A DNA stretch of 64,000 nt from Gari tellinella (Eukaryota > Mollusca > Bivalvia > Cardiida > Psammobiidae). Under the pieces are notes generated by a model that worked only from the letters and a program-made list of their open reading frames with translations, did not search any database and was not told the DNA's origin. The stretch's first letter is position 1. Each line of letters opens with the position of its first letter. Both the position numbers and the translations under genes were made by a program. The DNA is taken from contig OV277858.1 of NCBI GenBank assembly GCA_922989275.2, positions 97,822,794 through 97,886,793 on the forward strand, written 5' to 3'. Below are positions 55,630-64,000 of this stretch, one piece after another.

Positions 55630-58600
55630 GTATACAGTGGTAGTCGAGCCCCATTTTTATGCCATTTTTAGGGCCTTTATTCGGCCCCATTCCCTAAGCC
55701 AAAAATTGTACACTTTTCACCCAAACTTAACCTTTGCTCAAAATTCCTCAATGGTTGAAAAAAAAAGTGTGTTGTCTAAATGTTGAATTTGATATGTAAT
55801 TATTTCCCAAAAGTAAATTTTGCTGTTTTCTGTGAAAAAGTGATGTTTTATTATCTCACCTGCCACTGCCAAGGTGAGCTATTTTGCTTGTCCTGTGTCT
55901 GTTGTTGTCTGTTTGTCATCAACAATTTCTTTAAACAACATCTCCTCCGAAACCACCAGATGGATTTTTATTTAGCTCACCTGAGCACAAAGTGCTCAAG
56001 GTGAGCATTTGTGGTTCTTCTTTGTCTGGCGTCCGTCTGCATCAACAATTTCTTCAAACATCTTCTTCAAAACCAATTCCTGATTGCAACCAAACTTCAC
56101 AGGAATGTGTCTTTGGTCAAGCTCTTTCAAATGTTCAAAGAGTTTGAAACAATGCAGAACTCTGGTTGCCATGGCAACCAAAGTGAAAAAAAAAGGAAAT
56201 CTTAAAAAATCTTCTTGTCAAAAAACCATAAGGGCCAGAGCTTAGATATTGGCACATAGCATCATCTATATGTCCTCTATCAAGATTGTTCAAATTTTGC
56301 CCCTGGGGTCACCGTTTTACATAGAGTTATATAGTGAAATGTTCAAACATCTTTTTCTCTGAAACCAATATGGCCAGAGCTTTGATATTTGGCATGGTGA
56401 AACTTCTAGAGGCATTTGACATATTGTTGAATTGATTCCGGTCTGTTGGATATCTGGGTCACTGGACAACTCGTCAAGAAAAATTAATTGAACAGAAAGG
56501 ACAATTGCACATGACCTAATTGTAATTAGTTTTATGCTGTACCCATAATACGAAAAGTCTTTACAGTAAAATATTATACAAATCAATGATAGAGATGTTT
56601 TATCTTTTTCTAATGTTCTTAAAACTCCTGCAGGTCCTGTTGGAGTAGCAGCAGCAGCAGCCATTGCCTCTGGCAGGAAAAAGAAACGTCCCCATCTGTT
56701 TGAGACAAACCCCTCTGTACGTAAAAGGCAACAGACCAGGCTGTTGAGGTAAAGTTTAACCCATTACTCAATAGATACACATTTTAACACCTTTAATTTA
56801 TTTCTCCATTGAAGAAAACAGTTTCAATACATTACATACTTTGTCTTGCTAACTACTACTACTGTTTTCAAGTTACAGCCTTATAACTTGGCAGAGTGTT
56901 TCCACATATACCATAGATGTGCATGTCAAATCTTTGCGGGCGGGGGCATCACATTTGTCATAAAAAGTCATCCCTCGGTTCACTTTGATAAAAAAAGGTT
57001 GTATGATACATAGATGTATAGATTTCATTTACAATTTTAAATTGAACATTGCCTGGTTATTGTAGTTTTGTCTTGTTTCAGGAAGCTTAAGGCCACTATA
57101 GAAGAGTACACAACCAGGGTTGGGCAACAGGCCGTCGTGCTGTGCTGTACACCCAGTAAAACTACCAGTCTCAATTCTTACAAAGTGTTTGGTTCTCAGC
57201 CACTAGAAAATGTGGTAAGTACAGTTAAACATTCTTTAACCCTTTACCACATAGACTGCTTCTAGTTTTGAAGACAGGTGACCACTTTAGACTGAAAAGA
57301 GGTTGAAATGGAAGTAAAGCAGAATATGCAATAATTACTATGTGTACTTACCCATTTGATCCCCTTGAATTAAAGGTTGGACCTCAAAATTCTATCAGTG
57401 TAGCCTGAAATCCTGAAAAATACTCAGGGTTCTTCTTTGAAGCGAATGTTTAGTACAATATTGACTGTTTAGTAAGACCTCTCTATTATGACCACTAAAA
57501 GGAAGGCTAATTGATTGTGAAAAAGACAGGTGACAGCTTAAAGCAAGGTGACAGTAAAACAGAAAGCTCCCAAAGGAGCTTTCTGTTTTTACTGCCACCT
57601 TGCTTTAAACAGTCACCTGTCATAAACACCTAATTTAGTGGTCGTAATAGCGAGGATTACTGTACTACTGTAATGTAGTAAACTTGTTGGTTTTGCAGAT
57701 AAAGCAGTGTAGGAATATGATCATGCAAGAGCTTGATGCAGCACTAGCTGAGCAGGCCCCACCTAACACCGACAACCCTGGAGTCTATGACCTACCTGCC
57801 CTGGCACTAGATGGCATACCAACACCAGTAGACAAAATGACACAGGTGAGTGTCTTGTAGCAATAACAGGGTGCAAGATAAGCGAGTAAACCAAACAAAT
57901 TCAACATTTTCTCACTCATTTCAGCACCTAATCCTATGGTGTAACTACTCATTAGAATCGCCTTGAAGACGACTCTAATGAGTAGTAACACCATATGGTT
58001 TAATGCATAAATGAAGATTTTAGTTTTTGAAATACTTCCCTTATCCTGGAGCTCTGATAAAAAAAAAAAAAAAAAAAAAAACCAGTTCATTCTGTTTACA
58101 AATTTTCTTAACAGTTTGCACTATAGAAAATAATTTAAGAAGCAGTTAATCCCATCTTGTGTTTGTATTATAATCATATGTAAAAGTTGGACTTAATTAG
58201 GGTACAGTGACGATAGTTTTAGAACTTTTTGTTGAAAAATACTGTAACCTTTAGGATTACATTCATAACAAAAGGATAAAATTCATGAAGTTGTATTTGT
58301 GTGTTTCTATCAGGCCCAGCTTCGAACATTTATACCTGAAATGCTGAAGTTTTCAACAGCTCGCAGTAAGCCAGGGTGGGGCAAACAGGAGTGTCGACCA
58401 ATATGGTGGCCACATGATGTTCCCTGGGCTAATGTCCGCAGTGATGTACGCACAGATGAAGAGAAAAAAAGAGTAAGTGAAATACCTGAAGAATGGGTGT
58501 GGTTTGTCCAATTAATCCTTCACCCCATAGTCTGTTTCTTGTTTTCAAGACAGATGACCACTTAAAGCAGGTTGAAAGTGCATGTAAAGCAGAATGTGCC

Positions 58601-61600
58601 TTAAGGCACATTCTGCTTTACAGTACTTTCAGCCTGTTTTAAGCCATCAACTGTAAGGTTAAAAACAAATTCTTATGGTGCATATTCATGACTGTATAAA
58701 GTGAAACTGTATTTGGCATAATTATGTACTCAACTCAAAAAGCCCTTCGACTCAGTACAACTTGGATCATGTCGAAATGGAACTACAGCCATAACTTTGA
58801 AAGTCAATATGGGATGGAGACTTCATATTTGGCATGGGTACTCTGTTGTAGAAGCCCTTCAGCTTAGTTCAACTTCAATCCTGTCATAAAAAGGTAATGA
58901 TCACACCATTGGGCCTAGTGTTTCAAAAACACATCTTATTTTATCTTGCATTAAGCAGCCACCAATATTTAGGACCAATATTGAAATTTGATTCTATGTT
59001 TAGTGGTCAGTTCCCATAGCCTGTTTCTTGTTTTGAAGATAGGAGACCACTTAAAGCAGGCTGAAAGTAAAGCAGAAGGTGCCTTAAGGCGCATTCTGCT
59101 TCACTTTCAGCCTGCTTGAAGCTACCATCAGCTAGGATATAGAAAATATTTTTATGGTACATGTTCCAGATGTATAAATTTGAAGTATTTTCTTCAGTGG
59201 AAGAACAAATTATAGGCGTATTTATAGGGTAATGGGTTAACGCAAGTATGACTGCATTATAACTAGTTTTATATATTTTTCAGCTATCTTGGACAGAGGC
59301 CCTGAGATCTATAGTGAAAAATTGCTACAGGCATCATGGAAGGGATGATCTGTTGAACATTTTTGGAGATGATGGAGGGTTAGGACAAGATGCAGCTGCA
59401 GCCAGTCAGTACACTGGTACCATGGTTCAAACAATCAACAATCCTGATGGCACTGTCTCCATTATACAGATAGACACTGGTCCTAATGGTGTGGTTACCT
59501 TGCCAGATGGCACACAGGCAACTGTAGTTCACTCAATGCAAACAGTAAGTGTAAATTTGGTTTGACAACACGCATGAGAAATCACTTAGAAAAAGTCGCT
59601 GTTTTATTGGTGATGATCTCGTAGGACAGACTTGAAAGCCTCGATCTGTGGGGAAAAGTTTTTTTTCCGAGCCATTTAACCCTAAAAATACAGGTGCGTT
59701 TTTTACAAGGGTATGCATTATACATGGCAAAAGACAGTAATGTACACAACGGAAGTCATGAAAACTGATAGTCCTTTTACATAATCAGTGTAAAGTTTGG
59801 GAAACAGTGACAAGCATTGTTGTAAGGAGGGAATCGTCGATCAGAGGGCCGTTCTAGGGAGGGAGCATTGTATGTTGATCATGAGTACAGATACCTGGGC
59901 CGTTCCTCTTGACCTCTAGCCTTAAATAATTGTTAGAGCTAGGGTTGTTGCAGTGTTTATCAGCTAGGGTATTTGTCACATTTAGGGGCAGTTCTAGTTT
60001 CTTAAGTGGAGTAATAAAAGGCGTAAAAAGTGTAGTTTATGGAGTAATGGATTAACAACATTGGTTTGTCTTTACCAGATACCTCAGGATGGTGTAAATC
60101 AGGATAGCCAAGCTGTTCAAGGCTTGTCTGAGGTAGCAGTTTCCAGCAATACGGAACCTGTGAACCCAGTCAGTATAGAGTTGGACCAGACAGCATCCAG
60201 TTTGCCAACTATCAATGGGGGCCGCCTCATGTTAGCAAATGGTGAAACAGCACAGATAACAACAGATCCAACAAGTGTGTATAACTGACAGATTTTATTT
60301 TGGAGTTGATGCTTTAATGATTCACATTCTAATACCACCCAAATCATCATTAAAAACCCTAAAACCGAAATTGATGGCTGAATGAATTTTGTAAGACATT
60401 TAAAAATTGAAAAAAATCTGACTAAAATATGCAATTCAAATCTATTTTTATATTTTTTGGCAAAGACTGAAAGAGATATGATCATTTTCAGATAAATACT
60501 CTACAAACCCATGTTTATATTAACATGACTTTTAGGCCCCCAGCACCTGTAGATGCGGAGGCATATAGTGATTCACTGTGATTGTCCTGTCCCTCCTTTC
60601 GTTCGTCCATCTGTAACAGGTTAACAAGATTTTACCTTTTCATCTAGCACCAATACCACTTATTCAAATGCTTAGATACAAATGTACTTATACATTTGTA
60701 GCCTTGGACCATTCGCAATCCACCAATATCATCCAAACTTTATTTTTACGTTAACCTAATTTGGACTTGTAAATGGACCATTTCTTGATTAACTTGATTT
60801 TACCTTTTTGTTTAACATCAACAACGCTTACTTAAATGTTTGAATGTTTATACAGTTGTTGTCTTGGACTATTCCCAATATACCAATATCACCCAACCTT
60901 GATTTTGACCTTGACCTAATTTGGAATATTTAAAATGGGCTATTTCTTGGTTAACTAGATTTCACCTTTTCATCTTGCGTCAACACTACTGACTACAATG
61001 CTTTGATACATATACAATTGTTGTCTTGGACCAAAACCAATTCACCCATATTACCCAACCTCAATTTAGCCTTGACCTTGACCTAACTTGGACTTGAAAA
61101 AAAGGTTCATAATATATTGTCAAGGCTGCCACAGGGAGCATAAGTCATTATTGAAAGTGCAGTCTTGTAATTCAAGTTTAATACTCATCAAACCCCACGT
61201 GTTTAAATTTAGAATAAACTTATAGCTGTATGCAGTATGTAAAAATCACATATCCTTACCCATCGAGGGTAAATCAGTATTTTATGTTATACATAACAGT
61301 GACATAAATATGAATTATATCATTTTTATCTGCTTGAACAAAATTGTTTAAGCGGAGCAGTTTTCTTCAGAGGAAAAATAAATTAACCCTTAAATCCATA
61401 GCCTGTATCTGGTTTTGAAGACAGGTGACCACTTAAAGCAGGTTAAATGTAAAGCAGAATGTGCCTTAAAGCGTATTCTGCTCTACTTCCAGCATGCTTT
61501 AAGCTACCATCAGGTAGGATGTAGAAAATATTTCTTGTGAAGCATATTCAGAACTGTATAAAGTGGAACTATTTCCATCAGTGGAGGAATACTGTAAAAT

Positions 61601-63960
61601 CCGGAATATAGGCGTATACGCTTATTTTGTAAATTAGTGACGCCTCTATGCTCTTATTTTAGTTATGCGCTTGTAAAGAAGGACAGACGGGACTTACTTT
61701 CGAAGTCAAAATAAACCTACCGTGTTGTTGATTTGAACGTGTTTTAATCGGAACTGAATCGAAAGTGAAAGTAGACTGGGTCATTGATTTCCTACCGCTC
61801 ATTTCCTCCCAGACTGCACCTACCCACTTAGTGATTAAAATACGTCTGCCCGAAGCATTAATGGAGCCGGTACTGATTTAGGTTCTCTTTCATATGTTTA
61901 TTTTGTAAAACCTAAAGTTGTTTTTTCATTACATCATGTTACACCTGTTTACCTGATGTTATTAAGCATAAATAAATTTTAGTGAGATGTTGTCATGTTA
62001 TCATGATTTTACTAGTTTTCACACATTTACCCATATCATATACCTACCCAGGGCTCCAGATAGGCCCGCGTACTCAGTGAAATACGCAAACGTTTTGACC
62101 GTGTACGCGTTAATTTCAAAATATTGAAGTACTGTGTACGCGAGAAATTCCCGGGGACGTGTGTATCAATTCAAAAGCCGAGATTTGCAAATAAGTCAAA
62201 TGTTATTGATTGGCGGTCTCGTAATGAAGCTTCGTTTCATCGTATGGTAATTGTTTACTTGCGCACCGTTAGAAAAGGGAGGTTACTGCACACCCATATA
62301 CATCTATATCTTCATTGATATATGGAACCACGATAAAATCCAAGTTCTTCGAAAAGTGTTTTGGTTGAAAACCTCGCAACAAAATGTCAAAATCTTAGCA
62401 TGGAAGAGTCAGAAAAACGATAGAAAGTTGAAAACCGTCGGTTGTGCGCTATCTGATTTAAAAGGAACTAACACCTAATGAAACTTGTGGTATGTTGAAC
62501 GATTATATAAACTCGAACATTGTTTCATCCGCGGAGAAAACCCCCCCGCATAAGCGGCTAAAATGTAAGATTCTTGAAAATCGTAATTTACATACATGTA
62601 TCTTCTACTTCTACTTTATTATTCCCTAAGTACTGTCAATATCTGACAATGACAGTGAGGTCGGGGACAGTGTTAAAAAAAGTAAAACATAATGATAAAC
62701 AATGCAGAGCTAAAAAGTCAATTATAAACAGGTTAAAAAGTTTTTAAACAGAGGTTAAACAAGTTTAAAAACAACTTATGCAGTTAGCATAAGTTAGGGG
62801 TTGTGAGATCTGAGGCTGGCAGTGAAGCTTGTGAGACTGTCACTGACTGGCCTTAGTGCTGTGTGGTAGATTATTCCAAAGTCTGATGGTACGTGGAAAG
62901 AGTTTGAGTGATACTGTGTCCTAGTAGAGAAAGGTATGACAAAGTTGAAATTTCTTGATGGATGGAGATGTATGGTCTACAACTATTAGGTTATTTGAAA
63001 TTTTGTATAGCATTATTACTGAGGCATTGTTTCTCCTTTCTTCAAAAGTTGAAAATTTAACCCGCGATCTGCCGATGAATTGAAAATCCATGTGTACTGA
63101 TTGAAAAATCTGGGGACTGATTGTTTTCAAAATTGATCAGTACTGTACTGATTAGAAGAAAAATTATCTGGAGCCCTGCCTACCTATTGTTGCATGCGGG
63201 AACTACACAATGCATTACACAACTAATGGACAAAGCGTGAAAACACAGTTATTATCGATATAGGTTAGGTATAAGGAATATCTTTCGGCTCGTGAGTTAG
63301 ACTGTACGCCGTACACAACTTCCGCCAGACGCTTTGTAAGCAAATATCTGAATCTGAATGTATACGTCGTAGACACCAAAGATTGCTTTCACACGACGGG
63401 GAATATGTATACGCTTATTTTATAGGGAAAGAAATCGTGAAGGGTCGACTGCGCCTATTTTAGATATGCGCTTACTTTTATATATGCACCTACTTACCGG
63501 ATTTTACAGTATATTAAATGCATATAAGATTGAATGTGTATCTATGTAGCAAACGGTGTGTTTTTGGAGTAATGGGTTAAACGTTGATTATTTACTGTGT
63601 TTATTTTCAGCTGGTATAATGACCATCCCAGTCTCCATATACCAGAACATCTTGAAACTATCCAATCAGGGTAATGGTCTTGAGCTTCCCCAGAGTTCAC
63701 AGATAGCAATTGCCCATATACAACAACAGCAGCAACATATTCTAGGCCAGCAGTTTGACCAACAGCAAGCACAGTCTGGTGAAGCCCAAGTCCAAGAGAT
63801 GCAGACAGACATGCAAACAAACCTGGTTCAACAGCAACAACAACAACTATTAGAACAACAACTACAACAACAACAGCAGCAGCTTAATGGGACAGATGAC
63901 TCTAATCCAAATGTGACTGTAAGAGTTGTGTCTGTAGAGCCAAAATCAGATAACAGTTGA
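55422..63960 (+). CDS. NRF1: Nuclear respiratory factor 1, complete coding region in 8 exons
   Basis: CDS = join(55422..55629,56634..56748,57082..57214,57699..57845,58314..58472,59284..59544,60079..60274,63611..63960), 1569 bases, 522 residues plus stop; human NRF1 is about 503. All introns are GT-AG and all phases join. NRF1 is a nuclear transcription factor that binds GCGCATGCGC-type sites as a dimer and drives genes for mitochondrial respiration; fly erect wing and sea urchin P3A2 are relatives. The acidic/serine-rich N-terminus (residues 37-70), nuclear localisation signal (84-89), DNA-binding/dimerisation region (about 95-275) and a Gln-rich activation C-terminus are all present. A 5' non-coding exon lies upstream of 55405. 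Confidence 0.95.
55850..56440. repeat. CACCTG-type hairpin repeats in NRF1 intron 1
   Basis: CTCACCTGCCACTGCCAAGGTGAG at about 55857 (shown here as a palindrome of CTCACCT/AGGTGAG) and AGCTCACCTGAGCAC/GTGCTCAAGGTGAGC at 55975-56005, followed by shared downstream sequence (CATCAACAATTTCTT). Probably two nested copies of one interspersed element. A partial A element starts at 56757 in intron 2. Confidence 0.5.
56634..56748 (+). CDS. NRF1: NRF1 coding exon 2 (nuclear localisation signal)
   Basis: Acceptor CTCCTGCAG|GTCC. Encodes GPVGVAAAAAIASG, the basic GRKKKRPHLFE and NPSVRKRQQTRLLR, matching the NLS and start of the DNA-binding region. Donor GAG|GTAAAG, phase 2. Confidence 0.93.
57082..57214 (+). 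CDS. NRF1: NRF1 coding exon 3 (DNA-binding domain)
   Basis: Acceptor TTGTTTCAG|GAAG. Encodes KLKATIEEYTTRVGQQAVVL ... VFGSQPLENV, nearly invariant in the family. Donor GTG|GTAAGT, phase 0. Confidence 0.93.
57238..57335. repeat. Partial A-family MITE in NRF1 intron 3
   Basis: TTAACCCTTTACCACATAGAC and TTTTGAAGACAGGTGACCACT, then broken within core 1. Confidence 0.55.
57470..57662. mobile_element. L-family MITE in NRF1 intron 3
   Basis: AGTAAGACCTCTCTATTATGACC to GGTCGTAATAGCGAGGATTACTG-TA (arms read across the diverged ends). The hairpin at 57524-57616 is strong: GGTGACAGCTTAAAGCAAGG, AGAAAGCTCC, GGAGCTTTCT and partner. It lies 37 bp upstream of exon 4. Confidence 0.65.
57699..57845 (+). CDS. 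NRF1: NRF1 coding exon 4
   Basis: Acceptor GGTTTTGCAG|ATAAAG. Encodes IKQCRNMIMQELDAALAEQA ... LDGIPTPVDKMTQ. Donor CAG|GTGAGT, phase 0. Confidence 0.93.
57867..58056. mobile_element. V-family MITE in NRF1 intron 4
   Basis: CAGGGTGCAAGATAAGCGAG to TTATCCTGGAGCTCTG. The inner hairpin is GTGTAACTACTCATTAGA/TCTAATGAGTAGTAACAC. A poly-A run follows at 58061-58080. Confidence 0.6.
58314..58472 (+). CDS. NRF1: NRF1 coding exon 5 (DNA-binding domain)
   Basis: Acceptor TTTCTATCAG|GCCCAG. Encodes AQLRTFIPEMLKFSTARSK, PGWGKQECRPIWWPHDVPW and ANVRSDVRTDEEKKR, the most conserved part of the family. Donor AGA|GTAAGT, phase 0. Confidence 0.94.
58513..58740. mobile_element. A-family MITE in NRF1 intron 5, with core 1
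   Basis: ATTAATCCTTCACCCCATAG start; hairpin at 58561-58642 with TTAAAGCAGGTTGAAAGTGC and a four-base expansion of the stem (GTGCATGTAAAGC / GCTTTACAGTAC). The right end has decayed. Confidence 0.6.
59000..59240. mobile_element. A-family MITE in NRF1 intron 5, with core 1
   Basis: TTCCCATAGCCTGTTTC to TATAGGGTAATGGGTTAA; hairpin at 59051-59121. It ends 43 bp upstream of exon 6, near the branch-point region. Confidence 0.65.
59284..59544 (+). CDS. NRF1: NRF1 coding exon 6
   Basis: Acceptor TATTTTTCAG|CTATC. Encodes LSWTEALRSIVKNCYRHHGR (end of the DNA-binding region), then the first activation-domain segment with TINNPDGTVSIIQID and VVTLPDGTQATVVHSMQT. Donor ACA|GTAAGT, phase 0. Confidence 0.93.
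59992..60054. repeat. A-family right-end fragment in NRF1 intron 6
   Basis: AAGTGGAGTAATAAAAGGCG and TATGGAGTAATGGATTAAC. It lies 25 bp upstream of exon 7. A-type right ends also lie 43 bp before exon 6 and 31 bp before exon 8. Confidence 0.5.
60079..60274 (+). CDS. NRF1: NRF1 coding exon 7
   Basis: Acceptor TCTTTACCAG|ATACC. Encodes IPQDGVNQDSQAVQGLSEVA ... LMLANGETAQITTDPT. Donor ACAA|GTGTGT, phase 1. Unspliced read-through would add three residues and stop at once, giving a truncated form if the 3.3-kb intron were retained. Confidence 0.88.
60537..61135. repeat. ~175-bp tandem repeat in NRF1 intron 7
   Basis: Three units share GATTTTACCTTTTCATCT, TTGTCTTGGACCA, CCAATATCACCCAACC and TGACCTAATTTGGA. 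Preceded by CCCCCAGCACCTGTAGATGC. No coding potential. Confidence 0.6.
61590..63511. mobile_element. TA-flanked element (TA-CTGTAAAATCCGG...CCGGATTTTACAG-TA)
   Basis: Inverted ends CTGTAAAATCCGG and CCGGATTTTACAG (61592-61604, 63497-63509) with TA on each side (61590-61591, 63510-63511). Subterminal words TATACGCTTATTTT and ATGCGCTTACTTTT recur. Tc1/mariner-like ends. It holds another element at 62049-63178. Confidence 0.7.
62049..63178. mobile_element. Long V-type element (CAGGGCTCCAGATA...TATCTGGAGCCCTG)
   Basis: Perfect inverted CAGGGCTCCAGATA/TATCTGGAGCCCTG apart from arm spacing. Flanks CCTACC (62043-62048) and CCTACC (63179-63184) form a 6-bp target duplication. The interior has short frames but no recognisable transposase. 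An inner pair GTACTCAGTGAAATACGC and GTACTGTACTGATTAG may be remnants. Confidence 0.65.
63611..63960 (+). CDS. NRF1: NRF1 coding exon 8 (Gln-rich C-terminus)
   Basis: Acceptor TTATTTTCAG|CTGG. Encodes (T)GIMTIPVSIYQNILKL, then several polyglutamine runs of mixed CAA/CAG codons (IQQQQQHILGQQ, VQQQQQQLLEQQ, LQQQQQQLNG), ending VTVRVVSVEPKSDNS. Vertebrate NRF1 has a Gln-rich C-terminus but not these runs as far as I recall. Confidence 0.92.
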
Positions 63961-64000
63961 TGATACCGTAATCGTTAATGGTGCATTTGGCATGTACAGT

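Larger units (their letters stand above)
61383..63580. mobile_element. A-family MITE split by a TA-flanked element, in NRF1 intron 7
   Basis: Left part 61383-61589 (TTAACCCTTAAATCC, core 1 at 61432-61503, CATCAGTGGAGGAA). Right part 63510-63580 (TATTAAATGCATATAAG ... GGAGTAATGGGTTAA). Confidence 0.65.

Noticed and set aside
60079..60288. NRF1 ending at the stop after SVYN
   Set aside because: A donor ACAA|GTGTGT with correct phase joins exactly to the conserved GIMTIPVSIYQ exon, so the stop lies in the intron.

Overview
This is nuclear DNA from a metazoan, most likely a bivalve mollusc. The basis is intron-bearing genes, an animal-type NRF1, an intron-containing tRNA-Tyr, several non-LTR retrotransposon classes and a very dense load of short inverted-repeat (MITE-like) elements. 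The bivalve assignment is inference from overall repeat style; no species was identified.

Genes. Two tandem two-exon genes on the minus strand (2751-6265 and 16627-19526) encode type II membrane polypeptide N-acetylgalactosaminyltransferase-like proteins with a C-terminal ricin-type lectin domain. They share one intron position and phase and have equal coding-exon lengths, so they are tandem paralogs. On the plus strand, eight coding exons between 55422 and 63960 encode a complete 522-residue NRF1 (nuclear respiratory factor 1). An unassigned 5' non-coding exon lies upstream, and a candidate promoter is near 48.5-48.9 kb. A tRNA-Tyr gene with a 16-nt intron lies on the minus strand at 47927-48016.

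Mobile elements. There is a 5'-truncated CR1/jockey-like LINE at 30.2-31.9 kb with a 12-bp target duplication. A near-complete L1-like LINE with ORF1 and ORF2 lies at 39.8-44.9 kb (minus), a second CR1/jockey-like LINE at 45.2-47.1 kb (minus), and a small C-terminal fragment of another LINE at 50.25-50.45 kb. tRNA-derived repeats are also present. Three tandem-repeat elements stand out: an array of about 300-bp units at 33.9-35.9 kb, about 160-bp units at 12.1-13.1 kb, and about 180-bp units at 51.6-52.7 and 53.6-55.35 kb.

MITEs. Most of the remainder is MITEs in nested layers. By termini and target sites I separate TTAA-flanked CCC...GGG families (piggyBac-like; A, D, RG), TA-flanked CAGT...ACTG families (Tc1/mariner-like; C, E, G, K, L) and CAGGG...CCCTG families (hAT-like termini, some with 6-bp duplications; B, V). 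The same two palindromic cores recur inside shells of different superfamilies. Core 1 is built on AAAGCAGG/GAAAGTAAAGCAG and core 2 on GGATCCTGATCAGACGCC. This modularity is the most unusual signal in the window. Other notable signals are a TTAA-flanked inverted-repeat element with an internal tRNA-like domain, hairpin elements with paired consensus CRE sites, and a LINE whose ORF1 and ORF2 are in one frame separated by a single UAG.
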